The notes: generated by a model not told the origin, from the sequence alone. Counted from the stretch's first letter, positions 44,136 through 53,731 are shown. The stretch is DNA of 64,000 nucleotides from Nocardia mangyaensis (GCF_001886715.1 NZ_CP018082.1:6758001-6822000), one strand, 5' to 3'. Translations and numbers: made by a program.

Positions 44136-46340
44136 GTGGCAGAACTTTCGCTCACCGCCCGGCTCAACCCGTCGGCAGCCGACGCACGACGCGGGGTCGT
44201 GCGGCTGCACCCCGAGACCCTGACCGCGCTCGGCCTGCGCGAGTGGGACGGCATCGCCTTGATCGGCGCGCGCCGGACCGCCGCCGTGGTCGCCAAGGCC
44301 CCCGCCGACAGTCCGCCCGGTGTGGCCCTGCTCGACGACGTGACCCTGTCGAACGCGGGACTGCGGGAGAACGCGGCGGTGACCGTCGCCCCGGTGACGG
44401 TCTTCGGCGCCAAGCAGATCTCGCTGAGCGGCTCGGCGCACGCGACCGCCAGCATTCCGGCGGCCACCTTGCGCCAGGCGCTGCTGGGCAAAGTGGTGAC
44501 CGTCGGTGACACGGTCTCGCTGCTGCCCCGCGATCTCGGTCCCGACATCAGCTCCGCGGCGGCGACGCAGGCGCTCTCGCGGACCTTCGGCATCGCCTGG
44601 ACCACCGAACTGCTCACCGTCACCGCGATCGAGCCGATGCCGGGACCGGTGAGCGTGCAACCCAATTCGGCCGTGGGCTGGGGCAGTGGCGCGGCGGCGG
44701 TCCAGCACGCGGTCGAACGCGGCGACGGCCAGGCCCCGCCCGATCTCGACACGCACCCGGTGTCGGTGACCGTGGGCAGCGCGCCGGTGCAGATCGAGGA
44801 TCTGGCCGGGGTGCAGGCCCAGGCCGCGAAGCTGGCCGAATGGCTGAGCCTGGCCCTCGACGAACCAGAGCTGCTGAAAACCCTCGGTGCGCCCGCGCGT
44901 CTCGGAGTGCTGGTCACCGGACCGGCCGGGGTCGGCAAGGCGACGCTGGCCAGGGCGGTCGCGGCGCCGCGTCGCGTCGTCGAACTCGACGGGCCGAGCG
45001 TCGGCGCGACCGAGAGCGGCACCCGGCTGCGCGCGGTCGCCGAGGCCGTGGCCGACATCGCCGCCGGGCAGGGCGGCATCCTGCTGATCACCGATATCGA
45101 CGCGCTGCTGCCCGCCGAGGCCGAACCGGTCGCCACCCTGGTCCTCGATCAGCTGCGGGCCGCGATGCGGGCACCGTGCGTGGCGCTGCTGGCCACGACC
45201 GCCCATCCGGGGCAGGTGGATGCGCGGCTGCGAGCCCCCGACCTGTGCGATCGTGAACTGGCGCTGCCGCTGCCGACCGCGGTGATCCGGCGCGCGCTGC
45301 TCGAACAGCTGCTGCGCAAGGTGCCCGTGGGCGAACTCGACTTCGACGCGATCGCCGCGCGCACACCGGGTTTCGTCGTCGCCGACCTGGCCGCGCTGTG
45401 CCGGGAGGCGGCCGTGCGAGCGGCCGGACGAGCCAGTCGCGAGCAGATCGAACCCGAGCTCGTTCAGGCCGATCTGGTGGGCGCGCTCGAGGTCATCCGG
45501 CCACTGTCGCGTTCGGGGACAGAGGAATTGGCGATCGGATCGCTCGACCTCGACGATGTCGGCGACATGATCGAGACCAAGCAGGCACTCACCGAAGCGG
45601 TGCTGTGGCCGCTGCGCCACCCCGATTCCTTCGCCCGCCTCGGCATCGAGCCGCCGCGCGGCGTGCTGCTCTACGGGCCGCCGGGGTGCGGGAAGACGTT
45701 CCTGGTTCGCGCGCTGGCGGGTACCGGTCAGCTGAGCGTGCACGCGGTCAAAGGCGCTGAGCTGATGGACAAGTGGGTCGGCTCCTCGGAGCGTGCGGTG
45801 CGCGAGCTGTTCCAGCGCGCCCGCGATTCGGCGCCCTCGCTGATCTTCCTCGACGAGGTCGACGCGCTGGCGCCGCGCCGCGGCCAGAGCAGCGACTCCG
45901 GGGTGGCGGACCGGGTGGTCGCGGCGCTGCTCACCGAGCTCGACGGCGTCGAACCGCTGCGCGATGTGGTGGTGGTCGGCGCGACCAACCGGCCCGAGCT
46001 GATCGACGCGGCGCTGCTACGGCCGGGCAGGCTGGACCGGCTGGTGTTCGTGCCGCCGCCGGACGGCCCGGCCCGGCTCGAGATCCTGCGCACCGCGGGT
46101 CGCTCGGTGCCGCTCGCCGAGGACGTCGACCTGGCCGCGCTGGCCGAGGATCTCGACGGCTACTCCGCCGCCGACTGCGCCGCGCTGCTGCGCGAGGCCG
46201 CGCTCTCGGCGCTGCGCCGCGACATGGCCGCCGCCGATGTCACCGTCGAGGACGTCGCCGTGGCCCGCGGCGCCGTCCGGCCTTCCCTTGACCCCGATCA
46301 GGTCGAGTCGCTGCGCCGCTACGCCGAGAACCGGGCCTGA
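44136..46340 (+). CDS. CDC48/VCP-like AAA+ ATPase, two AAA domains
   Basis: 734 aa; N-terminal CDC48-N-like double-psi barrel (residues ~1-190, LNPSAADARRGVVRLHPETL), D1 (~230-470), D2 (~475-725). D2 is intact: Walker A GPPGCGKT (~residue 515), Walker B LIFLDEVDALAPRRG, sensor VVVVGATNRPE, arginine finger region LLRPGRLDRLVF. D1 keeps GPAGVGKAT but its Walker B reads ILLITDIDALL, Asp instead of catalytic Glu, so hydrolysis there is doubtful. Orthologue of M. tuberculosis Rv0435c (from memory). Substrates unknown. GTG start; a terminator follows. Confidence 0.9.
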   Translation: MAELSLTARLNPSAADARRGVVRLHPETLTALGLREWDGIALIGARRTAAVVAKAPADSPPGVALLDDVTLSNAGLRENAAVTVAPVTVFGAKQISLSGSAHATASIPAATLRQALLGKVVTVGDTVSLLPRDLGPDISSAAATQALSRTFGIAWTTELLTVTAIEPMPGPVSVQPNSAVGWGSGAAAVQHAVERGDGQAPPDLDTHPVSVTVGSAPVQIEDLAGVQAQAAKLAEWLSLALDEPELLKTLGAPARLGVLVTGPAGVGKATLARAVAAPRRVVELDGPSVGATESGTRLRAVAEAVADIAAGQGGILLITDIDALLPAEAEPVATLVLDQLRAAMRAPCVALLATTAHPGQVDARLRAPDLCDRELALPLPTAVIRRALLEQLLRKVPVGELDFDAIAARTPGFVVADLAALCREAAVRAAGRASREQIEPELVQADLVGALEVIRPLSRSGTEELAIGSLDLDDVGDMIETKQALTEAVLWPLRHPDSFARLGIEPPRGVLLYGPPGCGKTFLVRALAGTGQLSVHAVKGAELMDKWVGSSERAVRELFQRARDSAPSLIFLDEVDALAPRRGQSSDSGVADRVVAALLTELDGVEPLRDVVVVGATNRPELIDAALLRPGRLDRLVFVPPPDGPARLEILRTAGRSVPLAEDVDLAALAEDLDGYSAADCAALLREAALSALRRDMAAADVTVEDVAVARGAVRPSLDPDQVESLRRYAENRA

Positions 46341-46345
46341 ACGCG

Positions 46346-46374
46346 CCGCCTACCTCCCAGGTGGGCGGGGTTTT
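46346..46374 (+). terminator. Rho-independent terminator of the AAA ATPase gene
   Basis: 10-base-pair stem (arms 46346-46355 and 46359-46368, one T-G wobble), 3-base loop, followed by GGTTTT. Confidence 0.8.
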
Positions 46375-46392
46375 CGCCGGTATCGTCGTGCC

Positions 46393-47676
46393 GTGCCCAA
46401 GATCGGGGATGGCGTGGACGCGGTCACGGCCTTCGCCGGGGCCGCGGTCGCGGGGATGGCATTGTTCCTGCCGTTCGCCTTCAGCGCCGCGTCCCTGGAG
46501 GGTTCGCCGTATCGGGTCACCAGTCTGGTCAACAGTGTTCCACGCGCCGCCGCGCTGGGGCTGATCGTCGCCGTCGTCATCGCGGTCCTGGTACGGCCGG
46601 TCAACCGGCCGGGGCTGGTCTGGTTGACCGCGACCTGTGGTGCGCTGGTGCTGGCGATCAACTACTTCGTGGCCGCCACGATGACCTCGGCCGACGTGCT
46701 CACCACCCAGAACTACATCGACTCGCTCAGTGGCGGCGTGATCTACGGCGCGCTCGGCATCTGCGCGCTGCGGATGCGCTGGCCCGCGCTCGGGGCGCTC
46801 GGCTTCGCACTCGGCACGGTGGTGGTTTTCGTGTACGGCGAGGTGGTCGCGGTGTTCAGTACGGACTCGGCGATGACCGAGACCACGATGCACACCCCGC
46901 CGGCGTTGGTCATCGTGGTGGTCGTGCTGCTGGTGGTGAGCACCCTGCGGCACCGGCACGGCGTCATGCTGCCCGCCCAGACCAGGCTGGCGGCCGACCT
47001 GCCGATCACCCCGATCGTGGCCGCGACGGTGCTGGCGCTGTCGGCGCTGCTGGCGACCGAATGGCTCTCGCACGAATTCGACGGTCGGCGCGCCTCTGCC
47101 TGGCAAGTCGGTATCGCCGTGGTCGTGTCGGTGGTCGCGGCGTTCGTGGCCGCCCTGTTGCTCCCCGGCCGCGACGGCGCGGGGGTGCTGCTCGCGGTCA
47201 GTCTGGCCGCGGCGGCCGATTCCCTCGGCGACGCGCCGGACCTCGGGTGGAGCGTCGTGCTGGTCGTCGCACTCTCGACGGCGGGCATGCTGACCGGTGC
47301 GCGCTGGTCCACACCGTGGCTCGCGCTGCTCGGTATCGCGGCGATCAGCCTGTACGCCATCGGCGCCTCCCAGCTTTCCTGGTCGTTCGTCTGGACCATC
47401 GGGGTCGGGCTGCTCGCCTGCGTCGCCGGATACACCTTCGCCTCGATCCGGGTCAGCTATCTGCCGAGCGCGGTGCTCGGGCTCGGCGCGCTGTATCTGC
47501 CCTCGATCCTGTGGGCGATTCCCACCCGGCTGCGCAACTGGCCGGTCGGCGGGATCACGGCCGCGGAGTCGACGCCGGGCCGCGCCGCATTGGCCATCAC
47601 GATCGGCGCCGCGGCCGGATTGGCACTGCTGTACCGAATCCGGCCGGACGAGTCCGCTACGGTGGTGTCGTCATAG
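46393..47676 (+). CDS. Multi-pass membrane protein of unknown function
   Basis: 427 aa with about 11-12 hydrophobic helices separated by short loops, among them GAAVAGMALFLPFAFSAA, GLIVAVVIAVLVR, ALVIVVVVLLVVSTL and AALAITIGAAAGLALLY. No transporter motif or enzyme signature recognised. The GTG at 46393 (VPKIGDGVDAV) is where the membrane protein begins; the open frame extends upstream into the ATPase gene. It is on the same strand as the mrp operon that follows at ~115 bases; whether the two are linked is not known. Confidence 0.75.
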   Translation: MPKIGDGVDAVTAFAGAAVAGMALFLPFAFSAASLEGSPYRVTSLVNSVPRAAALGLIVAVVIAVLVRPVNRPGLVWLTATCGALVLAINYFVAATMTSADVLTTQNYIDSLSGGVIYGALGICALRMRWPALGALGFALGTVVVFVYGEVVAVFSTDSAMTETTMHTPPALVIVVVVLLVVSTLRHRHGVMLPAQTRLAADLPITPIVAATVLALSALLATEWLSHEFDGRRASAWQVGIAVVVSVVAAFVAALLLPGRDGAGVLLAVSLAAAADSLGDAPDLGWSVVLVVALSTAGMLTGARWSTPWLALLGIAAISLYAIGASQLSWSFVWTIGVGLLACVAGYTFASIRVSYLPSAVLGLGALYLPSILWAIPTRLRNWPVGGITAAESTPGRAALAITIGAAAGLALLYRIRPDESATVVSS

Positions 47677-47791
47677 TGACGCATGACGTGACATGGCACA
47701 CGCAAGATCCGGGGGAGCACAGTGCGCCCCGTGCGCGCCCGTAGGATCGGATCGCGCTACTCGACCGCCACCTACCCCGACGGAGGAGGAG

Positions 47792-50581
47792 TTGCTCTCC
47801 GTACTGCTCGGCCACGCGCTGGCCGCACTAGCGGCCCCGCTGTGCGTACGAGCACTGGGCCGCAACGCTTTCTATCTGCTCGCCCTCGTACCGCTGGGCA
47901 GCCTCGGCTGGGTGATTGCCCACTGGGGCCAGACGGTAAACACCCACGTGCAGTGGGCGCCGCAGATCTCGATGGACATCGACCTGCGTTTCGATTCCCT
48001 CGCCGCCGTGATGTCGGTGCTCGTACTCGGCGTCGGCGCACTCGTACTCGCCTACTGCGGTAGGTACTTCGACCGGGACGAGGCCAAGCTCGGGCTGTTC
48101 GCCGCCGAGCTCGTCGGCTTCGCCGGTGCCATGTTCGGCCTGGTGATCAGCGACAACATGTTGCTGCTGTTCGTCTTCTGGGAAATCACGACCGTCCTGT
48201 CGTTCCTGCTGGTCGGCCACTACGCCGAACGCGCCAACAGCCGCCGAGCGGCGATCCAGGCGCTGCTGGTGACCGGGGCCGGCGGGCTGGCGATGCTGGT
48301 CGGCATCGTCATCCTCGGCCTGAAATACCAGAGCTTCCTGCTCTCGGAGGTCCTCGCGGCGGACTCGGTACCGGGCGGCACGGCGGTCTCGGTCGGCATC
48401 GCGCTCGTGTTGCTCGGCGCGATCAGCAAATCCGCGATCGTGCCACTGCACTTCTGGCTGCCCGGCGCGATGGCCGCGCCCACCCCTGTCAGTGCCTACC
48501 TGCACGCCGCCGCGATGGTCAAGGCGGGCGTCTACCTGGTGGCCCGGCTGGCGCCCGCGTTCGCGCAGACACCGATCTGGCAGGTGATGCTGCTGCCGTT
48601 GGGCATCATCACCCTGCTGCTGGCCGGCTGGCGCGCGATGCAGGTCCCCGACCTGAAACTGGTGCTGGCGTTCGGCACCGTCAGCCAGCTCGGCCTGCTG
48701 ATCACGATGATGGCTGTCGGCACCCCCTACGCGGCGCTGGCCGGCATCACCCTGCTGCTGGCGCACAGCCTGTTCAAGGCCTGCCTGTTCATGGTGGTCG
48801 GCATCATCGATCACAGCGCGGGCACCCGAGATCTGCGCAAACTCTCCGGTCTCGGCCGACGCGAACCGGTGCTGTTCGGGATCGCGGCCCTGGCCGCGCT
48901 CAGCATGGCCGGACTGCCGCCGCTGCTCGGCTTCGTCGGCAAGGAGACCGCGCTCGGCGCGCTGTGGTCGGCCGACAACCTGGCCACCCCGGCACGGGTC
49001 GCGCTGGTGGCCGGAGCCGCGATCGGCTCGGCGTTCACCGTCGCCTACAGTGCCCGGTTCGTCTGGGGCGCTTTCGCCGACAAGCCCAACGCCGAGAACA
49101 CCCTGAGCTGGCACGCGCCCGGACCGCTGCTGCTCGGCCCGCCCGCCGTGCTCGCGGTGGCCGGCTTGGCCGCGGGCCTGGGCGCGCCGCTGCTCGACCG
49201 GCTGCTCAGCCCCTACGCCAAGACACTGCCCGGGGTACTCGACGAACATCTCGCGCTGTGGCACGGCGTCAACGGGCCGCTGGTGCTGACGGTGTTCATC
49301 ATCGCCGCCGGTTTCGCGCTGTTCGTGATCCGCGGCCGGATCGGCGAACCCGAGCATCCACGCCTCGGCAACGCCGACCGCAACTACGACGCGGCCCTGC
49401 GGGCGATGGACCGGCTCTCGCTGCGCATCACCGGCAGCACCCAGTCCGGTTCGCTGCCCGCCAGCCAGGCTGTCATCCTCGGCACGCTGATCGTGTTGCC
49501 GACGGTGCTGCTCGCCGTCGGCACCCGCCAGGGTGTCGAGTTGCGGCTGTGGGACTCCCCGCTGCAGGCCGCCATCGGCGCGATCATGATCGCGATGGCG
49601 CTGGCCGCGACCGTGCTGCGCAACCGCTTGGCCAGCGTGCTCGTCGTCGGTGTCACCGGGTACGGCTGCGGTGTGATCTTCGCGTTGCACGGCGCCCCCG
49701 ATCTCGCCTTGACCCAGTTCCTGGTCGAGACGTTGATGCTGGTGGTGTTCGTGCTGGTGTTGCGCGCGTTCCCCGCCGAGATCGCCGACGGGCAGGCCAC
49801 CGCGTTCAAGGTGCGCCGGGCGATGCTGGCCATCGCGGTCGGCGTCGCCGTGCCGGTGCTGGCCGCGTTCGCCACCGCGGCCCGTCGCGGCGAGGCGATC
49901 TGGCGGGGCATCCCCGACGCCGCCTACGAGTTGGGCGGCGGCAAGAACGCGGTCAATGTCCTGCTCGTCGACATCCGCGCCTGGGACACCCTGGGCGAGA
50001 TCTCGGTGCTCACCGTGGCCGCGACCGGTGTCGCCTCGCTGGTGTTCCGCAGTCGCCGCTTCGGCGGCGCGCCGCGTGCCGCCGAGTCACCGCTCTACGA
50101 CCCGAACAAGATCAGTTGGCTGCCCGCGGCCCGGCTGGTCGACCGCCGGGACCGCTCGATGGTCTTGCAGATCACGACCCGGCTGATCTTCCCCACGATC
50201 ATGGTCCTGTCGGTGTACTTCTTCTTCTCCGGCCACAACGCGCCGGGCGGCGGTTTCGCGGGCGGCCTGATCGCCGGCCTCGCGCTGACGCTGCGCTACC
50301 TGGCGGGCGGACGCTACGAACTGGGCGAAGCACTGCCGGTGGACGCCGGACATCTGCTCGGCGCCGGACTCACCCTGGCCGCCGGCACCGCCACCGTCTC
50401 GCTGCTGCTCGGCGCCCCGCCGCTGTCCTCGGCGATCCTCGAGGTGACACTGCCGGTGCTCGGTGACATCAAGCTGGTCACCGCGCTGTTCTTCGACCTC
50501 GGCGTCTACCTGGTCGTCGTCGGGCTCGTTCTCGACGTCCTGCGCAGCCTCGGCGCCCGCCTGGACAAGGAACTGACATGA
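47792..50581 (+). CDS. mrpA: Na+/H+ antiporter subunit A with fused subunit B (MrpAB/MnhAB)
   Basis: 929 aa. Residues ~1-640 are the NuoL-like MrpA channel (ALVLAYCGRYFDRDEAKLGL, FVFWEITTVLSFLLVGHY, GMPLL-type region AALSMAGLPPLLGFVGKETA). Residues ~650-760 are the MrpA C-terminal (DUF4040) domain, and ~785-929 an MnhB domain (RLIFPTIMVLSVYFFFSGH, APGGGFAGGLIAGLAL). Subunit B is therefore fused, as usual in Actinobacteria. The TTG at 47792 is preceded by GGAGGAGGAG. Mrp complexes export Na+ in exchange for protons and support alkali and salt tolerance. Confidence 0.92.
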   Translation: MLSVLLGHALAALAAPLCVRALGRNAFYLLALVPLGSLGWVIAHWGQTVNTHVQWAPQISMDIDLRFDSLAAVMSVLVLGVGALVLAYCGRYFDRDEAKLGLFAAELVGFAGAMFGLVISDNMLLLFVFWEITTVLSFLLVGHYAERANSRRAAIQALLVTGAGGLAMLVGIVILGLKYQSFLLSEVLAADSVPGGTAVSVGIALVLLGAISKSAIVPLHFWLPGAMAAPTPVSAYLHAAAMVKAGVYLVARLAPAFAQTPIWQVMLLPLGIITLLLAGWRAMQVPDLKLVLAFGTVSQLGLLITMMAVGTPYAALAGITLLLAHSLFKACLFMVVGIIDHSAGTRDLRKLSGLGRREPVLFGIAALAALSMAGLPPLLGFVGKETALGALWSADNLATPARVALVAGAAIGSAFTVAYSARFVWGAFADKPNAENTLSWHAPGPLLLGPPAVLAVAGLAAGLGAPLLDRLLSPYAKTLPGVLDEHLALWHGVNGPLVLTVFIIAAGFALFVIRGRIGEPEHPRLGNADRNYDAALRAMDRLSLRITGSTQSGSLPASQAVILGTLIVLPTVLLAVGTRQGVELRLWDSPLQAAIGAIMIAMALAATVLRNRLASVLVVGVTGYGCGVIFALHGAPDLALTQFLVETLMLVVFVLVLRAFPAEIADGQATAFKVRRAMLAIAVGVAVPVLAAFATAARRGEAIWRGIPDAAYELGGGKNAVNVLLVDIRAWDTLGEISVLTVAATGVASLVFRSRRFGGAPRAAESPLYDPNKISWLPAARLVDRRDRSMVLQITTRLIFPTIMVLSVYFFFSGHNAPGGGFAGGLIAGLALTLRYLAGGRYELGEALPVDAGHLLGAGLTLAAGTATVSLLLGAPPLSSAILEVTLPVLGDIKLVTALFFDLGVYLVVVGLVLDVLRSLGARLDKELT

Positions 50582-50640
50582 GCGAGCGGCAGCGGAACTC
50601 CACCCCGCTGGAGCCGAGCGACGGCGAGGTGCGGGCATGA
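50578..50640 (+). CDS. 20-codon bridging ORF between mrpA and mrpC
   Basis: MSERQRNSTPLEPSDGEVRA then TGA. Its ATG overlaps the mrpA stop (ATGA, 50578-50581) and its TGA overlaps the mrpC start (ATGA, 50637-50640). AAGGA lies 7 bases before its ATG. Such an arrangement lets ribosomes pass from mrpA to mrpC without leaving the mRNA. The peptide itself has no recognisable function. Confidence 0.5.
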   Translation: MSERQRNSTPLEPSDGEVRA

Positions 50641-51020
50641 CAGCGAATCTGTTCTTGCTGATCACGATCGGCGTGCTCACCGCGTGCGGTGTCTACCTGT
50701 TGCTGGAGCGCGTTGTCTCGAAGATGTTGCTCGGCATTCTCCTGCTCAGCAACGCGGTGAACCTGCTGATCCTCACCATGGGCGGCCCGGACGGCCAGCC
50801 GCCGATCCTCGGCAGCGCCGAGACCGCGCACGAGGACACCGCCGACCCGCTGGCCCAGGCGATGATCCTCACCGCGATCGTCATCACCATGGGCCTTGGC
50901 GCGTTCATCCTCGCGCTGGCCTATCGCGCCTACATGCTGACCACCACCGAAGACGTGGTCAACGATCCCGAAGACACCCACATCGCCACCCGGCGCGAGC
51001 GGGAGGATCCCGAACAGTGA
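50637..51020 (+). CDS. mrpC: Na+/H+ antiporter subunit C (MrpC/MnhC)
   Basis: 127 aa, NuoK-like with three helices: LLITIGVLTACGVYLLLER, MLLGILLLSNAVNLLILTMG and AMILTAIVITMGLGAFILAL. The loop DPLAQAMILTAIVI is the MrpC/NuoK hallmark. The start overlaps the bridging ORF (ATGA) and the end overlaps mrpD (GTGA). The C-terminal ~25 residues are charged and cytoplasmic. Confidence 0.93.
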   Translation: MTANLFLLITIGVLTACGVYLLLERVVSKMLLGILLLSNAVNLLILTMGGPDGQPPILGSAETAHEDTADPLAQAMILTAIVITMGLGAFILALAYRAYMLTTTEDVVNDPEDTHIATRREREDPEQ

Positions 51021-52615
51021 CCCTGTCCCAGGATCTCCTGCCCGCCATCGTCGCGCTGCCGGTGCTCGTCCCGCTGCTCGGGGCCGCGCTCACCCTGGTC
51101 TTCGGTCGTCGTCCGCGCCTGCAGGCGATGATCTCGCTGAGCGCGCTGACCACGGTGCTGGTGATCAGCGGATTGCTGCTCTACCTGGTCGATCGGGACG
51201 GCACCACCGCGGTGCAAGTCGGCGGCTGGCCCACCCCGATCGGCATCACCCTGGTGGTCGACCGGCTCTCGGCGGGCATGCTCCTGGTCTCGGCGTTCGT
51301 GCTGCTGCTCGTCTCCATCTACGGTGCGGGACAGAACATCTCCGACGGCGACGAGAACCAGCCGACCTCCATCTACCGACCCACCTACCTGGTGCTGACC
51401 GCCGGGGTGTCGATGGCGTTCCTCGCCGGCGACCTGTTCAACCTGTTCGTCGGCTTCGAGATCCTGCTCGCCGCCTCTTTCGTCCTGCTCACCGTCGGCG
51501 CCACCGAGGAACGCATCCGCGCGGGCATCGCCTACGTCATGGTCTCGATGCTGTCGTCGATGATCTTCCTGATCGGCATCGGCCTCATCTACGGGACGAC
51601 CGGCACACTGAACTTCGCGCAGCTGGCCCTGCGACTGGACGCGGCGCCCAGCGGCGCGAGCACCGCCGGCTACGCCGTGTTGCTGGTGGCGTTCGGCATC
51701 AAAGCGGCGGTGTTCCCGCTGTCGAGCTGGCTGCCCGACTCCTATCCCACCGCGCCCGCGCCGGTGACCGCGGTGTTCGCGGGCCTGCTCACCAAGGTCG
51801 GTGTGTACGCGATCATCCGGACGAATTCGCTGTGGTTCCCCGACGGCACATTCGGCAACATCCTGCTGGTCTGCGGCCTGGCCACGATGGTCGTCGGCAT
51901 CCTCGGCGCGATCGCGCAGACCGACATCCGCCGACTGCTCTCGTTCACCTTGATCAGCCACATCGGCTACATGATCTTCGGCATCGGGCTGGCCACCGTG
52001 GCCGGACTGACCGGCGCGGTGTACTACGTGGCCCACCACATCCTGGTGCAGACCGCGCTGTTCCTCGTCGTCGGCCTGATCGAGCGACAAGCCGGGTCGG
52101 TGTCGCTTCGCCGAATCGGCGGGCTCGCGGCGGCGAGCCCATTGCTCGGTGTGCTGTTCCTGGTCCCAGCGTTGAATCTCGGTGGCATTCCACCGTTCTC
52201 GGGATTCATCGGCAAGGTCGCGCTGTTGGAGGCCGGCGCCGAGGACGGCAGCGTGCTGGCCTGGGTGCTGGTGGCCGGTTCGGTGATCACCAGCCTGCTC
52301 ACCCTGTACGCGGTGGCGCGGGTGTGGAGCAAGGCGTTCTGGCGCCCGCGCGCCGAAGCGCCCGAGGGCCATCTCACCGCGGCGAAACCGCCGACCCTGG
52401 TGGAGGATTCGACCTACGTGCACTACGAGGACCGCACCGACCCCGGCCGGATGCCCGCGCTGATGGTGCTGTCCACCGTCGCTCTCGTCACCGCGGGCCT
52501 GGCCCTCACGGTCCTGGCCGGGCCGACCCTCGGGTTCGCCGAACGCGCGGCCGCCGACCTGCACGACCCGACGGTCTACATCGACGCCGTTCTCGGCACC
52601 CCGGAGCCGCGATGA
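51017..52615 (+). CDS. mrpD: Na+/H+ antiporter subunit D (MrpD/MnhD)
   Basis: 532 aa, NuoM/N-like proton channel with ~14 helices. Conserved parts include FVGFEILLAASFVLLTVGAT, KAAVFPLSSWLPDSYPTAPA, VTAVFAGLLTKVGVYAIIR and NLGGIPPFSGFIGKVALLEA; the membrane Glu and Lys of the proton path are present. GTG start at 51017 inside the mrpC stop; ATGA overlap with mrpE. Confidence 0.94.
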   Translation: MTLSQDLLPAIVALPVLVPLLGAALTLVFGRRPRLQAMISLSALTTVLVISGLLLYLVDRDGTTAVQVGGWPTPIGITLVVDRLSAGMLLVSAFVLLLVSIYGAGQNISDGDENQPTSIYRPTYLVLTAGVSMAFLAGDLFNLFVGFEILLAASFVLLTVGATEERIRAGIAYVMVSMLSSMIFLIGIGLIYGTTGTLNFAQLALRLDAAPSGASTAGYAVLLVAFGIKAAVFPLSSWLPDSYPTAPAPVTAVFAGLLTKVGVYAIIRTNSLWFPDGTFGNILLVCGLATMVVGILGAIAQTDIRRLLSFTLISHIGYMIFGIGLATVAGLTGAVYYVAHHILVQTALFLVVGLIERQAGSVSLRRIGGLAAASPLLGVLFLVPALNLGGIPPFSGFIGKVALLEAGAEDGSVLAWVLVAGSVITSLLTLYAVARVWSKAFWRPRAEAPEGHLTAAKPPTLVEDSTYVHYEDRTDPGRMPALMVLSTVALVTAGLALTVLAGPTLGFAERAAADLHDPTVYIDAVLGTPEPR

Positions 52616-53175
52616 CCACCCTGCGCCATCTCGTCAATCGCAACAACGTCCTGCGGATCGGCGTGGTGATCTGGCTGACCGCTGTCTGGCTCGCGCTCTG
52701 GGGCCCGCCCAGCGTCGCCAACCTGCTCGGTGGACTCCTGGTCGCGCTCGTCGTCGTGTTCGCGCTTCCACTACCGAAGGTGCCGGTGGCCGGGCGGTTC
52801 CATCCGCTGTCGTTCATTCAGCTGATCGCCGTCAGCACCTACTACGCGCTCGAATCCAGCCTGCAGGTGGCCTGGTTCGCGATCCGGCCAGGTCCGCCGC
52901 CGGTCTCGGGTGTGCTGCGGGTGCATCTGAGCATCCAGTCCGATCTGGTCCTGGTGATGTGTACCGACCTGCTCAACCTGATCCCGGGCACGATGGCGCT
53001 CGAGGTCGATCGGGCCCGATGTGTGGTCTATGTCCACGTGCTCGATGTCGGCAGCGAGGAGGCGGTGGTGAACTTCTATCGCATCACCCGGCGCCTGGAA
53101 CACCTGATGATCAACGCCTTCGAACGACCGGGCGAACGGCGTCGCAGCGATCCCGAAACGGAGGTGCGCCCATGA
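52612..53175 (+). CDS. mrpE: Na+/H+ antiporter subunit E (MrpE/MnhE)
   Basis: 187 aa. Two N-terminal helices (IGVVIWLTAVWLALWG, VALVVVFALPLPKVP), then the MrpE soluble part with TYYALESSLQVAWFAIRPGP, NLIPGTMALEVD and VYVHVLDVGSEEAVVNF. Member of the Mrp complex without known catalytic residues. ATGA overlaps at both ends tie it to mrpD and mrpF. Confidence 0.92.
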   Translation: MTTLRHLVNRNNVLRIGVVIWLTAVWLALWGPPSVANLLGGLLVALVVVFALPLPKVPVAGRFHPLSFIQLIAVSTYYALESSLQVAWFAIRPGPPPVSGVLRVHLSIQSDLVLVMCTDLLNLIPGTMALEVDRARCVVYVHVLDVGSEEAVVNFYRITRRLEHLMINAFERPGERRRSDPETEVRP

Positions 53176-53432
53176 CCGTCGTCGCCGTCATCGCAGGCGT
53201 CCTGCTCACCGCCGCGGCGGTGATCACCAGCTACCGGGTGCTGGCCGGACCGAGCACCCTCGACCGAGTCGTCGGCATCGACTCGCTGATGGCCATCGCC
53301 GCCGCCGGGCTCGCGGTCTGGGCCGCCTACAGCAACGACACCTCGGTCATCCCGGCGATCGTCGCCCTCTCGCTGGTCGGGTTCCTCGGCTCGGCCGCGG
53401 TCTCGCGCTTCCGCGTCAGGGACGACCGATGA
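53172..53432 (+). CDS. mrpF: Na+/H+ antiporter subunit F (MrpF/MnhF)
   Basis: 86 aa, three helices; the family motif YRVLAGPSTLDRVVGIDSL follows the first helix. Small structural subunit of the Mrp antiporter. ATGA overlaps with mrpE and mrpG. Confidence 0.92.
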   Translation: MTVVAVIAGVLLTAAAVITSYRVLAGPSTLDRVVGIDSLMAIAAAGLAVWAAYSNDTSVIPAIVALSLVGFLGSAAVSRFRVRDDR

Positions 53433-53731
53433 GCGTATGGGAATGGATCTCGGCCGTCCTGATCCTCAGCGGCAGCGCCCTGGCGTTCACCGCCGCCATC
53501 GGCATCGTCCGATTCCCCGACACCCTCACCCGCATGCACGCCGCGACCAAGCCGCAGGTGGTCGGGCTGGTGCTGATCCTCATCGGTACCGGCATCGACA
53601 TCAGGCACGACATCAACGTCTGGATGCTGGTCCTGACGGGCCTGTTCACCATCATCACCGCCCCCGTCGTCGCCCACCTCATCGGCCGCACCGCCTACCG
53701 CGAACAACGCCACCGCGACGGGCTGTTCTGA
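53429..53731 (+). CDS. mrpG: Na+/H+ antiporter subunit G (MrpG/MnhG)
   Basis: 100 aa, three helices; the family motif IGIVRFPDTLTRMHAATKPQ is intact. Last gene of the mrp operon, overlapping mrpF by ATGA. No hairpin terminator is obvious in the 164 bases after it, which separate it from the convergent PAP2 gene. Confidence 0.93.
   Translation: MSVWEWISAVLILSGSALAFTAAIGIVRFPDTLTRMHAATKPQVVGLVLILIGTGIDIRHDINVWMLVLTGLFTIITAPVVAHLIGRTAYREQRHRDGLF

Noticed and set aside
47828..49690. A 620-codon open frame on the minus strand
   Set aside because: Antisense to mrpA; His/Gln/Asp-rich without recognisable motifs.
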